Positions 53,201-61,183 of a stretch of DNA of 64,000 bases are shown in pieces. The notes under the pieces were generated by a model, which saw only the letters and a list, made by a program, of their open reading frames with translations, did no database searches and was not told where the DNA came from. The translations under genes and the position numbers were made by a program. Origin of the DNA: CAIXSC01 sp046349855 (GTDB lineage: Bacteria > Planctomycetota > Planctomycetia > Pirellulales > Pirellulaceae); assembly GCA_046349855.1 (NCBI GenBank), contig JAXMBM010000020.1, positions 44,757 through 108,756 of the forward strand, in the 5' to 3' direction. Within the stretch, counting starts at the first letter, position 1. Each line of letters starts with the position of its first letter.

Positions 53201-54855
53201 ATGTTCCTCGCGAGGTGGCGGAGGAGCGGCGCGTGTTGACGTTGCAGCGGGGGCTGGTGCGGTTGGAGCTGCGGACGGTCGGCGCGACTTGGGATGATGA
53301 TGGCACGGTGCTGGTGCCGCTGCCGCCGCCGGGAGCCACGGGCTCGCTGGAGATCGCCTACCGGACGAGCCTGCCGAACGATCAGTTTGTTGCACCGATG
53401 GTGCCGCGCGGGCCCGCGCCGGTGGGCGAATCTCTGGACGTAGCGCCGGGGTGGGTGGCCGAACGATTGCCACTGGATGATCGGCAGATGCCCACGGCCT
53501 TGGCCTGGCGGCCCGACGGCGGGTTGCTTGTCGCTTCGCTCAAAGGGCGTGTCTGGCTGGTGCGGGACACCGATGGTGACGGGCGGGAAGATGCCTGGCA
53601 GGCGTTCAGCGATGAATTGGCGGCGCCGTACGGGATTGCCGCGGTCGGGGAGGCAGTGGATGTCACGACGAAATCGGCCGTGCTGCGATTGTGGGATGAT
53701 GACCACGACGGCCAGGCCGATCACGTGGAATCGGTGGCATCGGGGTGGGGGCATACGGCCGACTACCATGACTGGACGGTGGGATTGCCGAGCGACGGAG
53801 CGGGTGGCTACTTCGTGGGACTGGCTTGCCAGCAGGATCGGCGTAGCGCCGCTGCCGCTCGCCTGCGGGGAACGGTGGTGCATCTGGTGGCGCCGCCGGG
53901 AGGATTGCAGCGCGGGCAGCGGTTCACGCTGGAGCCACTCACCGCGGGCCATCGTTTTCCCATGGGGTTGGCGCGGAATCTGGCGGGCGAGTTGTTCGTC
54001 ACGGACAACCAGGGGAACTACAACCCGTTCAATGAACTGAATCATGTGCGTCCCGGTCGGCGCTATGGTTTCATTAATGCGGTGGAGCAGCGACCCGACT
54101 TCCATCCGCCGATCGAACCGGCGGCCATCGAGATTCCGCATCCCTGGACGCGGAGCGTCAACGGGATTTGTTTCCTGGAAGCCCCCGGGCTCGGCGGAAC
54201 AACACCATCCGCCGCCGCCGCGCCGGACTTGGCAGCGCGTCCCTTCGGTCCGTTCACGGGGCATCTGGTGGGGTGCGAGTACGACACGCGTCGCCTGGTG
54301 CGGATGAGTTTGCAGCGAGTCGGCGAAACGTTTCAGGGAGGCGTTTATCCGCTGACTTACGACGAGCCCCGCGGCGCAGCGTGGCTGCTGGGTCCGCTGT
54401 GCTGCGCGGTGTCGCCGCGCGGAGCGTTGTACGTGGGCGGGATTCGCGACAGTGGCTGGGGAGGCGGAAACAACCGAGGGGAAATCGTGCGGTTGCGGCT
54501 GCGCGCCGAGACCCTGCCGGCGGGGATCGCCGAGGTGCGGGCCACGTCGGATGGTTTTGTCATCGAATTCACTCGCCCCCTCGATCCCCAACGGCTGCAG
54601 GAGCTGCGCCATTACGGGCTGTCGTCGTATCGTCGGCAGGCGAGTCCCGCGTACGGTGGCCCCGATCTGGATCGTCGCGACGAGTTACCGCGGGCCGTGG
54701 AAGTCGAAGACGGAGGACGGCGCGTGCGGTTGCGGCTGGCCGAACTGCGGTTCGGCTACGTGTACGAGTTTCGCCTGCGCGAACTGGTACCGGCCGGGGA
54801 GCCATTCCATCCGGCCGAAGCCTATTTCACTCTGCGCGCTGCCGTATCCGAATGA
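50239..54855 (+). CDS. Giant PA14 / penta-haem cytochrome c / beta-propeller protein
   Basis: 1538 residues. The probable signal peptide lies late (about 58-80, GWAIGLITWLGWLAFAG), so the true start may be downstream of the ATGA-coupled ATG. A PA14-like domain (about 85-225) comes first. Five haem c motifs follow: CAACH (246), CLACH (379), CAACH (476), CLACH (570) and CTSCH (703). A long beta region leads to a glucose-dehydrogenase-like propeller (about 1085-1420; TALAWRPDGGLLVASLKGRV). The last 110 residues form a Big/Ig-like domain. Related planctomycete proteins are linked to sugar oxidation; the substrate is unknown. It should be extracytoplasmic. Confidence 0.85.
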   Translation: MRVRAGVARRRTPRSLPVPRLSLALRPSLAPRPTTVLRSESSRATELPRYLALPRHSVVGWAIGLITWLGWLAFAGPLPAQEEDDENPFAPGLIATYIDASGRTLQRLDTAPLVAGAGPEVDERLVPGAIRVRWQGRLWVQQPGTYRMACYVRGRVKLVVAGRVLLECAADQPAWHVSEPLEWEFERYPVEIEYQAPETEAVLAFYWSSSAFPLEPIATRWWLHEREMFPRAAAGEGRDLVRALRCAACHDLPAQPPLLPAPALDRLAGHLHRGWLAQWLSATAEEVAEPMSGGMPAPRGRRMPHVVLKADEVHDLAAFLFTRSRPAPPAPPPPSGLPSAPAAPRATPKPEGKTRGAAGQGPRVPDAAAGRVLLRTVGCLACHRHEGLGTRDLFDGGDLSGLAHKRPSDFLARWLVDPQAIQRDHRMPVFELTADERADLVALLLPAGGTNGAPSPSAATGGDAARGAVLFRQRGCAACHEGPDGERRTPVSAPALREDSAWDRGCTGEPAADGRRPGYRLNAAERATLQQYVTQLPRRETASSLSGNRTSDGREWRALTGGERVRESQCLACHARDEGMGNAAVAASVVRSSPELAPLLPSFSPPSLTGVGDKLLDSALDAAVRRAHGGRRPWLAVRMPRFAWSDAEVAAVVAHWVARDRIPEGAPAVMRPSTVVALEQLHLLEPGLRNTGGRLATADGFGCTSCHPVGSVQPPPAPLNARGPDLLGLGTRIRASWFDRWVRSPARIVPRMEMPSVQLAVRGVLEDRLDHQLAAVWHALNLPGFTPPEPNPVQTLRLSGLPNEGKRAEVITDLVVADGKTWIKPFLVGLPNRHNLLFDLETNSLSRWWLGDVARQRTKGKSWYWEPAGVDLWRGPTLSTGDVGEWWWDDQGSRRGPVVRGQFPTELDGWQQLSGGGVLLRQRLEFTVGDAVPSAAESRAWTLEIRQSFQALDPNSLAVDGGWVRRWEFPTLPRERRLRFRAVPVSSDVPREVAEERRVLTLQRGLVRLELRTVGATWDDDGTVLVPLPPPGATGSLEIAYRTSLPNDQFVAPMVPRGPAPVGESLDVAPGWVAERLPLDDRQMPTALAWRPDGGLLVASLKGRVWLVRDTDGDGREDAWQAFSDELAAPYGIAAVGEAVDVTTKSAVLRLWDDDHDGQADHVESVASGWGHTADYHDWTVGLPSDGAGGYFVGLACQQDRRSAAAARLRGTVVHLVAPPGGLQRGQRFTLEPLTAGHRFPMGLARNLAGELFVTDNQGNYNPFNELNHVRPGRRYGFINAVEQRPDFHPPIEPAAIEIPHPWTRSVNGICFLEAPGLGGTTPSAAAAPDLAARPFGPFTGHLVGCEYDTRRLVRMSLQRVGETFQGGVYPLTYDEPRGAAWLLGPLCCAVSPRGALYVGGIRDSGWGGGNNRGEIVRLRLRAETLPAGIAEVRATSDGFVIEFTRPLDPQRLQELRHYGLSSYRRQASPAYGGPDLDRRDELPRAVEVEDGGRRVRLRLAELRFGYVYEFRLRELVPAGEPFHPAEAYFTLRAAVSE

Positions 54856-54873
54856 ACGGCTGCGATCCGCGGA

Positions 54874-55890
54874 TCAGACCTTGTACAGTCGCGCCGCATT
54901 GTCGTGCAGCAGCTTGCGCTGATCGGCGACCGGCCGCTCGTGAATGATCTCTCGCAGCGCCACCACCCAATCGCGGAGCGAGGCGACGAGCGTGCAGACC
55001 GGCCAGTCGCTGCCAAACACGACGCGATCGGGGCCAAAGGCATCGAGACAGTGATTGACGATGGGCGCCAGGTCTTCGGTCTTCCATTTCCCCTTGGTGG
55101 CGCGGGCCACGATTCCCGAGATTTTGCAGATGACGTTGCTGCGTCCCGCCAGCGCTTCGATGTCGCGCCGCCAGGCATCGACTTCGTGTGTCGGCTGTTC
55201 GCCCGAACGCCGCTCGGGGGATCGGAGAAACGCCTGCGGATCGGCGTTGCCGCAGTGGTCGAGAATGAAGCGGGTGTCGGGGCAGGCCTCGGTCAGACGC
55301 AACGCGTCGCGCAATTCCTGCGGCCGCATGCACAGATCGAAGCTCTTGCCCATCTCTCCCAGCAACCGGACCCCGCGAATGTACTCAGGACGCAGGCAGG
55401 TACCGGGCGGCGTTTCCGGAACGTGGAGTACCTGTCGCACTCCTTTGATCACCGGATTGTCGCGGTAGCGATTCATGTAGGTCGCAAAGTTCTCGCTCGC
55501 CGGACGACCCGAAATCACCGCTCCCACGGTGAGGTTGGCCGGGTGGCGGCACAGTTCCAGCAGATGTTCGGCCTCCGCCACTTGTTGCGTCGGATCGACG
55601 TCCACTTCCATGTAGACCGCCTTCGTGACCGGCAGCCCGCGAACGGCTTCCAGGTAGTCGCTCGTCACATGACTGCGCGCCAATTCGGGAGCCGACGACA
55701 ACCACGGCAATTTGAACTTCTGGATGTCCCACAGGTGCTGGTGCGTGTCGATGATGGGGAGGTCGTTCATGGCGGAGGCCTCAGCGTGGGCAGAAGAGAA
55801 CAGGGCGGATGCGCCGGCCAGCGCGGCAGCACGGGCCGATGTGGCGAGGAAGTGACGACGGTCACCGGACAAGTTCAGTGAGACAGACAT
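54874..55890 (-). CDS. Exported amidohydrolase-family lactonase-like protein
   Basis: 338 residues with a twin-arginine-type leader (GDRRHFLATSARAAALAGAS), so it is probably exported folded. The metal-binding start is PIIDTHQHLWD, the middle FILDHCGNADP and the final Asp is in RVVFGSDWPVC. This is the amidohydrolase-2 group that includes L-fucono- and L-rhamnono-lactonases. With the isomerase-like gene encoded just upstream (47 bp) it probably serves breakdown of a sugar acid. Confidence 0.88.
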   Translation of the reverse strand: MSVSLNLSGDRRHFLATSARAAALAGASALFSSAHAEASAMNDLPIIDTHQHLWDIQKFKLPWLSSAPELARSHVTSDYLEAVRGLPVTKAVYMEVDVDPTQQVAEAEHLLELCRHPANLTVGAVISGRPASENFATYMNRYRDNPVIKGVRQVLHVPETPPGTCLRPEYIRGVRLLGEMGKSFDLCMRPQELRDALRLTEACPDTRFILDHCGNADPQAFLRSPERRSGEQPTHEVDAWRRDIEALAGRSNVICKISGIVARATKGKWKTEDLAPIVNHCLDAFGPDRVVFGSDWPVCTLVASLRDWVVALREIIHERPVADQRKLLHDNAARLYKV

Positions 55891-55937
55891 GGTCAGGAGG
55901 CTCCGAAAGGGACGCGACGCGAAGTGGGGACGCTCAG

Positions 55938-56723
55938 CTACAGGCGACGCAGATATTCCACGGCCTGGGAGATTTCGAGCACAGGGTGCGTCGCCGTTTC
56001 CCGTTCCACTGTCAGATAACCCTGATATTGTTGTTCTTCGAGCACGGCAAGCAGGTCGGGATAGTCGGCTGAACCGCGGCCCAGCGGAACGTCCAGACCG
56101 CGACCTCGACCGAGGTCCCGGACTCCGTCGGTAGCATGCACGTGAGCGACATGCGGGGCCAAGGCCCGCACGGCGTCGGACGCCGAAAAGCCGTTCACGA
56201 TCAGATTACCGGGATTAAAATTGACCCGCAGCGAACCGGCGGGCAGCGCGTGGATCAGGCGTGCCAGGTCGGCTCCCGACTCGCTTCCGGTTTCCGCCGC
56301 CAGAAATGCGCCGACGCGCTGGCCGAATCGCCCCAGGTCGCTGAGCACCTCCAACAGCAGTTCCCAGGCTTCTCCGGTCGGTTCGGCAGGGATCTGGCCC
56401 ACTTGGTTCACAACCACGGGGGCGCCGAGATCGTAGGCCAGCTGGAGGACCGCCCGCGTCGCCTCGACGCGGCGATCGAGCCCGTCCCGGACATGGTAGC
56501 CGCGGCGGGTGCGAAAGCCCACGGCGGCTACCTTTAACTGTAAGTCGTCCAACATCTTGCGAATCTGGCGGCGGCCCGTCCCCGACAGCTCCTGGGGATG
56601 GAGTTCGGGACGGCGGGCGTCGAGCTCCACGGCTTCAGCGCCCAGTTGGCGGGCGGTCTGCAAGGCGCGAACCAGGGGGAGCTTGAGGCTGGCGAGCTGT
56701 ATGCCGATGCGAATCTGCAACAT
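55938..56723 (-). CDS. Sugar phosphate isomerase/epimerase-like TIM-barrel protein
   Basis: 261 residues of the xylose-isomerase-like AP-endonuclease-2 fold. It opens IRIGIQLASLKLPLVRALQT and contains AVELDARRPELHP, VNFNPGNLIVNG, HVAHVHATDGV and VPLGRGSADYPDLLAVL. Metal-binding Glu, Asp and His are in these stretches. It precedes the amidohydrolase in the same direction with a 47-bp gap. Substrate unknown. Confidence 0.88.
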   Translation of the reverse strand: MLQIRIGIQLASLKLPLVRALQTARQLGAEAVELDARRPELHPQELSGTGRRQIRKMLDDLQLKVAAVGFRTRRGYHVRDGLDRRVEATRAVLQLAYDLGAPVVVNQVGQIPAEPTGEAWELLLEVLSDLGRFGQRVGAFLAAETGSESGADLARLIHALPAGSLRVNFNPGNLIVNGFSASDAVRALAPHVAHVHATDGVRDLGRGRGLDVPLGRGSADYPDLLAVLEEQQYQGYLTVERETATHPVLEISQAVEYLRRL

Positions 56724-56914
56724 GAACGGCGGGTGACCTCCGGTGGGGCGTCATTGTAGCCAGACCCGCCATCAGCATGCAGTCCCCCCGAGTGCCGAAC
56801 GGACTCGGTCCGCGCTGCTTGCCGAATCCGGGGCGAATCAAGTTCCTGCGCCAAGGGAAGTTGCTTCCCCCCAGTCGACGCATTGACAACCCTATCCCGG
56901 CAATCGTAATTTTT

Positions 56915-56941
56915 TCCCTATTGACACTTGAAAAGTAGGGA
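56915..56941 (+). promoter_or_regulatory. TTGACA box inside a TCCCTA/TAGGGA dyad
   Basis: TCCCTA (56915-56920), TTGACA (56921-56926), then TAGGGA (56936-56941), 35 bp before the next gene's ATG. It looks like a -35 with an operator dyad; no good -10 follows at 17 bp. Confidence 0.35.
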
Positions 56942-56975
56942 TCGTTTCGAGTCACTGATCACGGTGGGTAGAACC

Positions 56976-57851
56976 ATGTCGCGTTTCTTGATCGCTGTGG
57001 CGTTTCGCGCACCTCGGTGGCTGATGGCCCTCGTTCTTTTTGGGGGGGTGGTGGCAAGCGGTGGTCAAGCGGCTTGGGCGCAAGATCCGATGCAAATGCC
57101 CCCGCCGATTAACGACCCGCTCAATAACGATCCGCCGCCGGGAATGCAGCTTCCCGGGATGCCGCCGCCGGGAATGCAGCCGCCGCCGGCTCCTCCGATG
57201 CCGAGTTTTACTGGGACGGGGACCGAAGCTGATCCGTTCACCGTCACCACGTTCCTCGGGACGCAGTTCAAGCAGGTGGTCGAGCAGTGGGACGAATGGA
57301 CGACCGGCGACAACTACGCTCACGAGGAAAATCAGGGGAACGATTACTACCGTGGTGATGCCTGGGTGCGTGGCAGCGAAGGCTCGCTGACATTCTTTTA
57401 TCAACTGATCGGTAACGATTGGGTGCTGATGAATTGTGGTGGCATGAAGATGATCGACGTCAATACGGAGACGCAGTCGATCGCCAAAGAAGTGAATCCG
57501 TGGGAACAATTCTGGTCGAAGACCGACCGTACCGTGACCACGCATACGTTGGGCGTGTCGGCACCGGCGGTCATCGTTCCGGGATTGCCTCCCGTCGATG
57601 CCACGATTGCCAACGACACCTACAGTCATTCGATCGGTCAGGAATGGAATCGGATCGGTGCCAACACGTTGAAGTGGGATCTGCTCACCACGTCCGTCCA
57701 GAACTTCCTGTCCACCGGCTGGATCGAGGAGTTTGAGGCCTTGGAGGGGGGCGGAATGCAGATCAAGCGTACGACCTATTGGATCGAGTACGAGGATGGC
57801 GAACCGGTACAGCGGGAAAGCGTATCGGTGATGTCGCCACCAAGTCCCTGA
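56976..57851 (+). CDS. Exported Pro/Met-rich protein, function unknown
   Basis: 291 residues from the ATG at 56976. Signal peptide LMALVLFGGVVASGGQAAWA-Q. Mature N-terminus is rich in Pro, Met and Asn with a PPGMQ repeat (about residues 35-75). The rest is a beta-rich domain with many Trp and Tyr (WDEWTTGDNYAHEEN). No family recognised. It is followed after 27 bp by another exported-protein gene. Confidence 0.7.
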   Translation: MSRFLIAVAFRAPRWLMALVLFGGVVASGGQAAWAQDPMQMPPPINDPLNNDPPPGMQLPGMPPPGMQPPPAPPMPSFTGTGTEADPFTVTTFLGTQFKQVVEQWDEWTTGDNYAHEENQGNDYYRGDAWVRGSEGSLTFFYQLIGNDWVLMNCGGMKMIDVNTETQSIAKEVNPWEQFWSKTDRTVTTHTLGVSAPAVIVPGLPPVDATIANDTYSHSIGQEWNRIGANTLKWDLLTTSVQNFLSTGWIEEFEALEGGGMQIKRTTYWIEYEDGEPVQRESVSVMSPPSP

Positions 57852-57878
57852 CCTGTCCCCAGCAGGAAAGTCTCCCCC

Positions 57879-58574
57879 ATGTCTCCCCTCTCTTCCTTCC
57901 GCTCGCGCGGGCGGTCTGGACGCGCGCCTTGGCTGTGGCTGACTTGGATGATCGTGTGTGCTCCGGCCGTGGTGGTGGCACAGAATGCGCCGCCCCGCGA
58001 CAAGGATGCGGCCGCCACCGTAATTCCGGTGCCGATTCTCGAACAGTTCCTCACACGCAAGGATGTCATCGGCGAACTGGGGCTGATCGACGATCAGATT
58101 GCGGCCCTGAATCGCCGGATCCGGGCCGCCAACGAGGAACTTGCCCAGGCCAGTCGCCTGCCATTGATCGCCGCCCGCGACCCGCAGAAGATGCAGGAGC
58201 GGATTGTGCGGATCCACGTCGATACGCAGCAGAGCGTCGAACAGGAATTGCTGCCTCACCAGCGGAAGCGAATGCGGCAGCTGTCGTTGCAGATGAAGTA
58301 CCCGGCCGGCAGTCTGCGGATGTATTCGAGCCCCGAGTTCTCGGCAGAGTTGGAGTACACGGCGGATCAGGAGGCGGCCATCAGGGCACAACTCGAGGCC
58401 ACCGAGCGCGAGGTGCAGTTGGCGGTGGAACGCGTCATGGCGGAAGGTCGGGCACGCATCCAGCGATTGCTGACGGAAGAGCAACGGGCCAAGAGTTCGG
58501 AACTCATCGGCACTCCCTTCGTTTTCGCTCGGGAGTCGCCCGAAGACGTACGTGCCAAGATTCGCCGCCGCTAA
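57879..58574 (+). CDS. Exported helical protein resembling Spy/CpxP LTxxQ group
   Basis: 231 residues, signal peptide WLWLTWMIVCAPAVVVA-Q. All-helical mature part with Glu/Arg/Gln-rich helices; MRQLSLQMKYPAG and LLTEEQRAKSSELIGTPF recall the LTxxQ motifs of periplasmic Spy/CpxP-like chaperones. The similarity is weak. Probably in one transcript with the upstream gene. Confidence 0.65.
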   Translation: MSPLSSFRSRGRSGRAPWLWLTWMIVCAPAVVVAQNAPPRDKDAAATVIPVPILEQFLTRKDVIGELGLIDDQIAALNRRIRAANEELAQASRLPLIAARDPQKMQERIVRIHVDTQQSVEQELLPHQRKRMRQLSLQMKYPAGSLRMYSSPEFSAELEYTADQEAAIRAQLEATEREVQLAVERVMAEGRARIQRLLTEEQRAKSSELIGTPFVFARESPEDVRAKIRRR

Positions 58575-58690
58575 CGGCTGTCGGCCCGCATCCCTGTGAC
58601 GGGACTGGGCCAAGCTGAGGCTGGGCCAAGCTGGGCCGACGCGGTCACGCCATCACGTGTCTCACTGGCCCGTCGCCTCAGGTCGTCCGA

Positions 58691-59956
58691 CTACGGAGCC
58701 AGCATCGTTGGCGTCGGACGGCTCCATTCGATGATCACCTGCTGAGCCGGTTGAGGAGGTTGTGGACGCGCGGTATGGACGGGCACGACGCTGCCGGCCG
58801 AGTTGCGTCCGGCCGGGATGCTGCGCGTTGAATTCGAGGTGGCGGGTCGCACGTACAGGGGTTTGGCGCGTTCCGTTTCCCGTTGTGCCAGCAGATGAGG
58901 ATGCGCCTGGCGGTGTTCATCCCGTCGCCGGATATAGTAGCTCCCTCGGGGCAGCTCGCCCCGAGGTGTCTGAGCGAGGTCGGCGGGAGTCGTGGGCGGG
59001 ACCAGCGGCGTGATGCGGTTCTCGCCACCGGTCGCGTCGGGAATCACTGCCAAAGCGTCGACCTGCGGTCCACTGGTTCGCGGTACCGCGGCCTCCGGCG
59101 TCGCCTCGACCGTCGCCACGGCGCCCGGAGGCGAGGTGGCCGGCGCTGAGTTGGCTGGCGCCGAGCGGAAGCGAGCGGCCAATTGTTCCTGGCCTCCCTG
59201 AGCGACCCAGCGGTTCCAGCGCACTTGCAATTCCGACAGATCCTGGAAGCCGTAGTGCTGTCGTACGGCGCGACCCCAGTTCCGCGATTTCATGCCATCG
59301 CCCAGGAACGTGATGAACCGCGGCTTGCCCTCGAGGGCGATCAGGAAGCGGGCGAGGGAATACCCTTGAGCGTAGAGAGGGAGGACGTCGCTGGGGTACT
59401 CGGTCATTTCGAACATGCGATTGAAGGGGATTCCGCGATTGGTGCGGAGGAAGTCGTTGAGCAGCTTTTCCTGCTTGCGGCGTTCGCTCACGTCTTCGGT
59501 CGTCGTGCAGGCGCCCTCGTCGGCCCACCGCGGCAAGGGGCGGCCGAAGTGGGTGGCGAACACCGTGTGAGTGATCTCGTGGGGAAGAACGCTGTCGAGC
59601 ACGCGTTCCCGCGAGCCTTGGACACGCATCGTCCAGCCGTGCGGCTGGCCGTGGTCGAAGTAGAATTGCGTGACCCCTCCCGCGCCGGACGCGGGCACCA
59701 CTTCGATGGGACAGCTATCTCGCCATGGAGGCAACTCGTGGCCGAGCCACTCGAGAGCCAATTCCCGCCGCAATCGCTCGGCCGCTTCCCCGACCTCTCG
59801 GGCGTACTCCGCGGTCGGTGCATGGACCAGGAAGTACTGGGTGCGGTAGCTGGCTCCCTGAACGGAGAGTGCGACGGAAGAGACGGCCAGCCACGTCGTC
59901 AACAGGGCCAGCGGCGCGCGCCCGAAGCGCACGCGGTGGGGAATGCGAGCTTCCAT
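58691..59956 (-). CDS. Exported HExxH metallopeptidase-like protein
   Basis: 421 residues, signal peptide LALLTTWLAVSSVALSVQGA. The zinc motif is VLPHEITHTVFATHF with a third ligand candidate in RWADEGACTTTED, the gluzincin-like arrangement of the peptidase MA clan. The domain ends near residue 255. The remaining 165 residues are a low-complexity Pro/Thr/Ala/Arg tail. It may process envelope proteins; substrate unknown. Confidence 0.78.
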   Translation of the reverse strand: MEARIPHRVRFGRAPLALLTTWLAVSSVALSVQGASYRTQYFLVHAPTAEYAREVGEAAERLRRELALEWLGHELPPWRDSCPIEVVPASGAGGVTQFYFDHGQPHGWTMRVQGSRERVLDSVLPHEITHTVFATHFGRPLPRWADEGACTTTEDVSERRKQEKLLNDFLRTNRGIPFNRMFEMTEYPSDVLPLYAQGYSLARFLIALEGKPRFITFLGDGMKSRNWGRAVRQHYGFQDLSELQVRWNRWVAQGGQEQLAARFRSAPANSAPATSPPGAVATVEATPEAAVPRTSGPQVDALAVIPDATGGENRITPLVPPTTPADLAQTPRGELPRGSYYIRRRDEHRQAHPHLLAQRETERAKPLYVRPATSNSTRSIPAGRNSAGSVVPVHTARPQPPQPAQQVIIEWSRPTPTMLAP

Positions 59957-60171
59957 GCTCGGTCCTCGCCTGAAAAGAGAGCGGAATCCACGACGGTCGC
60001 ATCCTGCGACGGCCGCGGGAAAACCCGGAGGGTGCGCGGGAGTCTAGCGAATACCTGCGGAATCACCTAGGCCAACTTCCGCGCTGCGTTCCGCAGGGGT
60101 CCACGTCAGCTTTTGCAGATCCTGAGTGGTGCTGGAAAACGTCAATAGGAGAATGGGCGTTTCTTGTGTTA

Positions 60172-60300
60172 AAGTGGGGTCTCTGGAGGGCAGGAGGAAG
60201 AGAGTTTCTGTTTTGCAGGCCCGGCATGGACGCCGCATAGGACGCATTGGAACGGCTCCTCAGCCGCCTTTCTCAGTCTCGACTGGCCAACGAAGTCGCC
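60172..60300 (-). pseudogene. Possible transposase C-terminal fragment
   Basis: The minus strand reads a protein-like stretch (FHERTMRSLKGDFVGQSRLR, then KAAEEPFQCVLCG) ending near the 71-bp block. It has the feel of a transposase tail but I cannot assign a family. It has no start and is a remnant at best. Confidence 0.3.
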
Positions 60301-60379
60301 CTTGAGTGACCGCATGGTGCGCTCGTGGAAGTGTTGCTGACGCTCTTGGCCGATCGGGCGGACCCGTTTGGCGTACCCC

Positions 60380-60655
60380 ATCGATCGTCGTGTCCGACGC
60401 GACCATCGCCGCCGCGACGGCACACCTCCGCCTTCTGGTGCCGCGTTTGAGGCTCGTCCATGAACAACGCGTTACGTGTGCCCGAACGATCGATGAATTG
60501 ATGACCAAGCTGCTCGAGGCACGGGCCTCGCTAACGCGCCGCGACTTGCCAGCCCTTCGCGCGCTCGGTGGGATCGCTCCGGTAACGCGACGCCGCGGGA
60601 AGCACAACCTGAAATTCATGCGGCACCTGGCAGCCACAGCCTTGGGCCTCATCCC
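60380..60655 (+). pseudogene. Remnant of an IS110-type transposase
   Basis: Translation gives SDATIAAATAHLRLLVPRLR, IDELMTKLLEARAS and then PALRALGGIAPVTRRRGKHN with KFMRHLAA. The last parts resemble the C-terminal domain of IS110/IS116/IS902 transposases. The N-terminal catalytic part and the region between the coiled coil and the GxxPVT motif are missing, so it is a deleted relic. The frame then runs by chance into the element's hairpin block. Confidence 0.55.
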
Positions 60656-60673
60656 AGTCGCTGTGCGGAGATT

Positions 60674-60951
60674 TCCGGACGCGGCTGCGCCGCGGGATTT
60701 TTTCAGGCATAGCGCAGGTGTCCAAGGCTTGCCGTCAATAACAACAGCCGCTGACGAAGTGCCTCCGCCAGCGGCCGGATGCACCTTGGCGCACCCGCGA
60801 CCGAGATATCCCTCGTTGGGTTGCGTCCCCGCAGAGCCCAACTCCGTTTCTCCCGGCGCTCCCTAGCTATGGCAACACGGTTCCCATGTCAATGTACACT
60901 TGGACACCTGCGCCATGCCTGAGAAAATCGTGCGGCGCAGCCGCGTCTGGA
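60674..60951. repeat. Internal 53-bp inverted repeat of the element (copy 2)
   Basis: Arms 60674-60726 and 60899-60951 pair at 48 of 53 positions. Same placement as in copy 1. Confidence 0.8.
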
Positions 60952-61183
60952 ATACAGATCAGGCACCCTTCACAGGAGAAGCGGGAGGTGCGAATAACAC
61001 GATTTGTCGTGCCCCTTCGGGGCGGAAGATGGAACGGATCGTAACGTGCGACAGGATGGACGCTTGTCGGACTATTTGAGCCGACGTCCCGGCTATCCAT
61101 TTACCCGCCGTCCCCCCCTGGCTTTGGCCTCATAAGCTGACGTGCCCCCGTTCCGCGGGCCGGACGTGCTGGGGCCAGGCCGC

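Larger units (their letters stand above)
60097..61149. mobile_element. MITE-like element, copy 2 (1053 bp), with transposase remnants
   Basis: Left end GGGTCCACGTCAGCTT (60097-60112) and right end AAGCTGACGTGCCCCC (61134-61149) match the termini of copy 1 with one and two differences. Flanks are GTTCCGCAG (60088-60096) and GTTCCGCGG (61150-61158), a 9-bp duplication with one change. The 71-bp block (60101-60171) differs from copy 1 at one base; the 320-bp block is at 60656-60975. Unlike copy 1, 484 bp with transposase remnants lie between them. Confidence 0.75.
59957..61183. other. 1.2-kb gene-poor region dominated by a mobile element
   Basis: 60088-61158 is the second copy of the element with its target duplications. 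Short flanks (59957-60087 and 61159-61183) show nothing recognisable. Confidence 0.6.
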
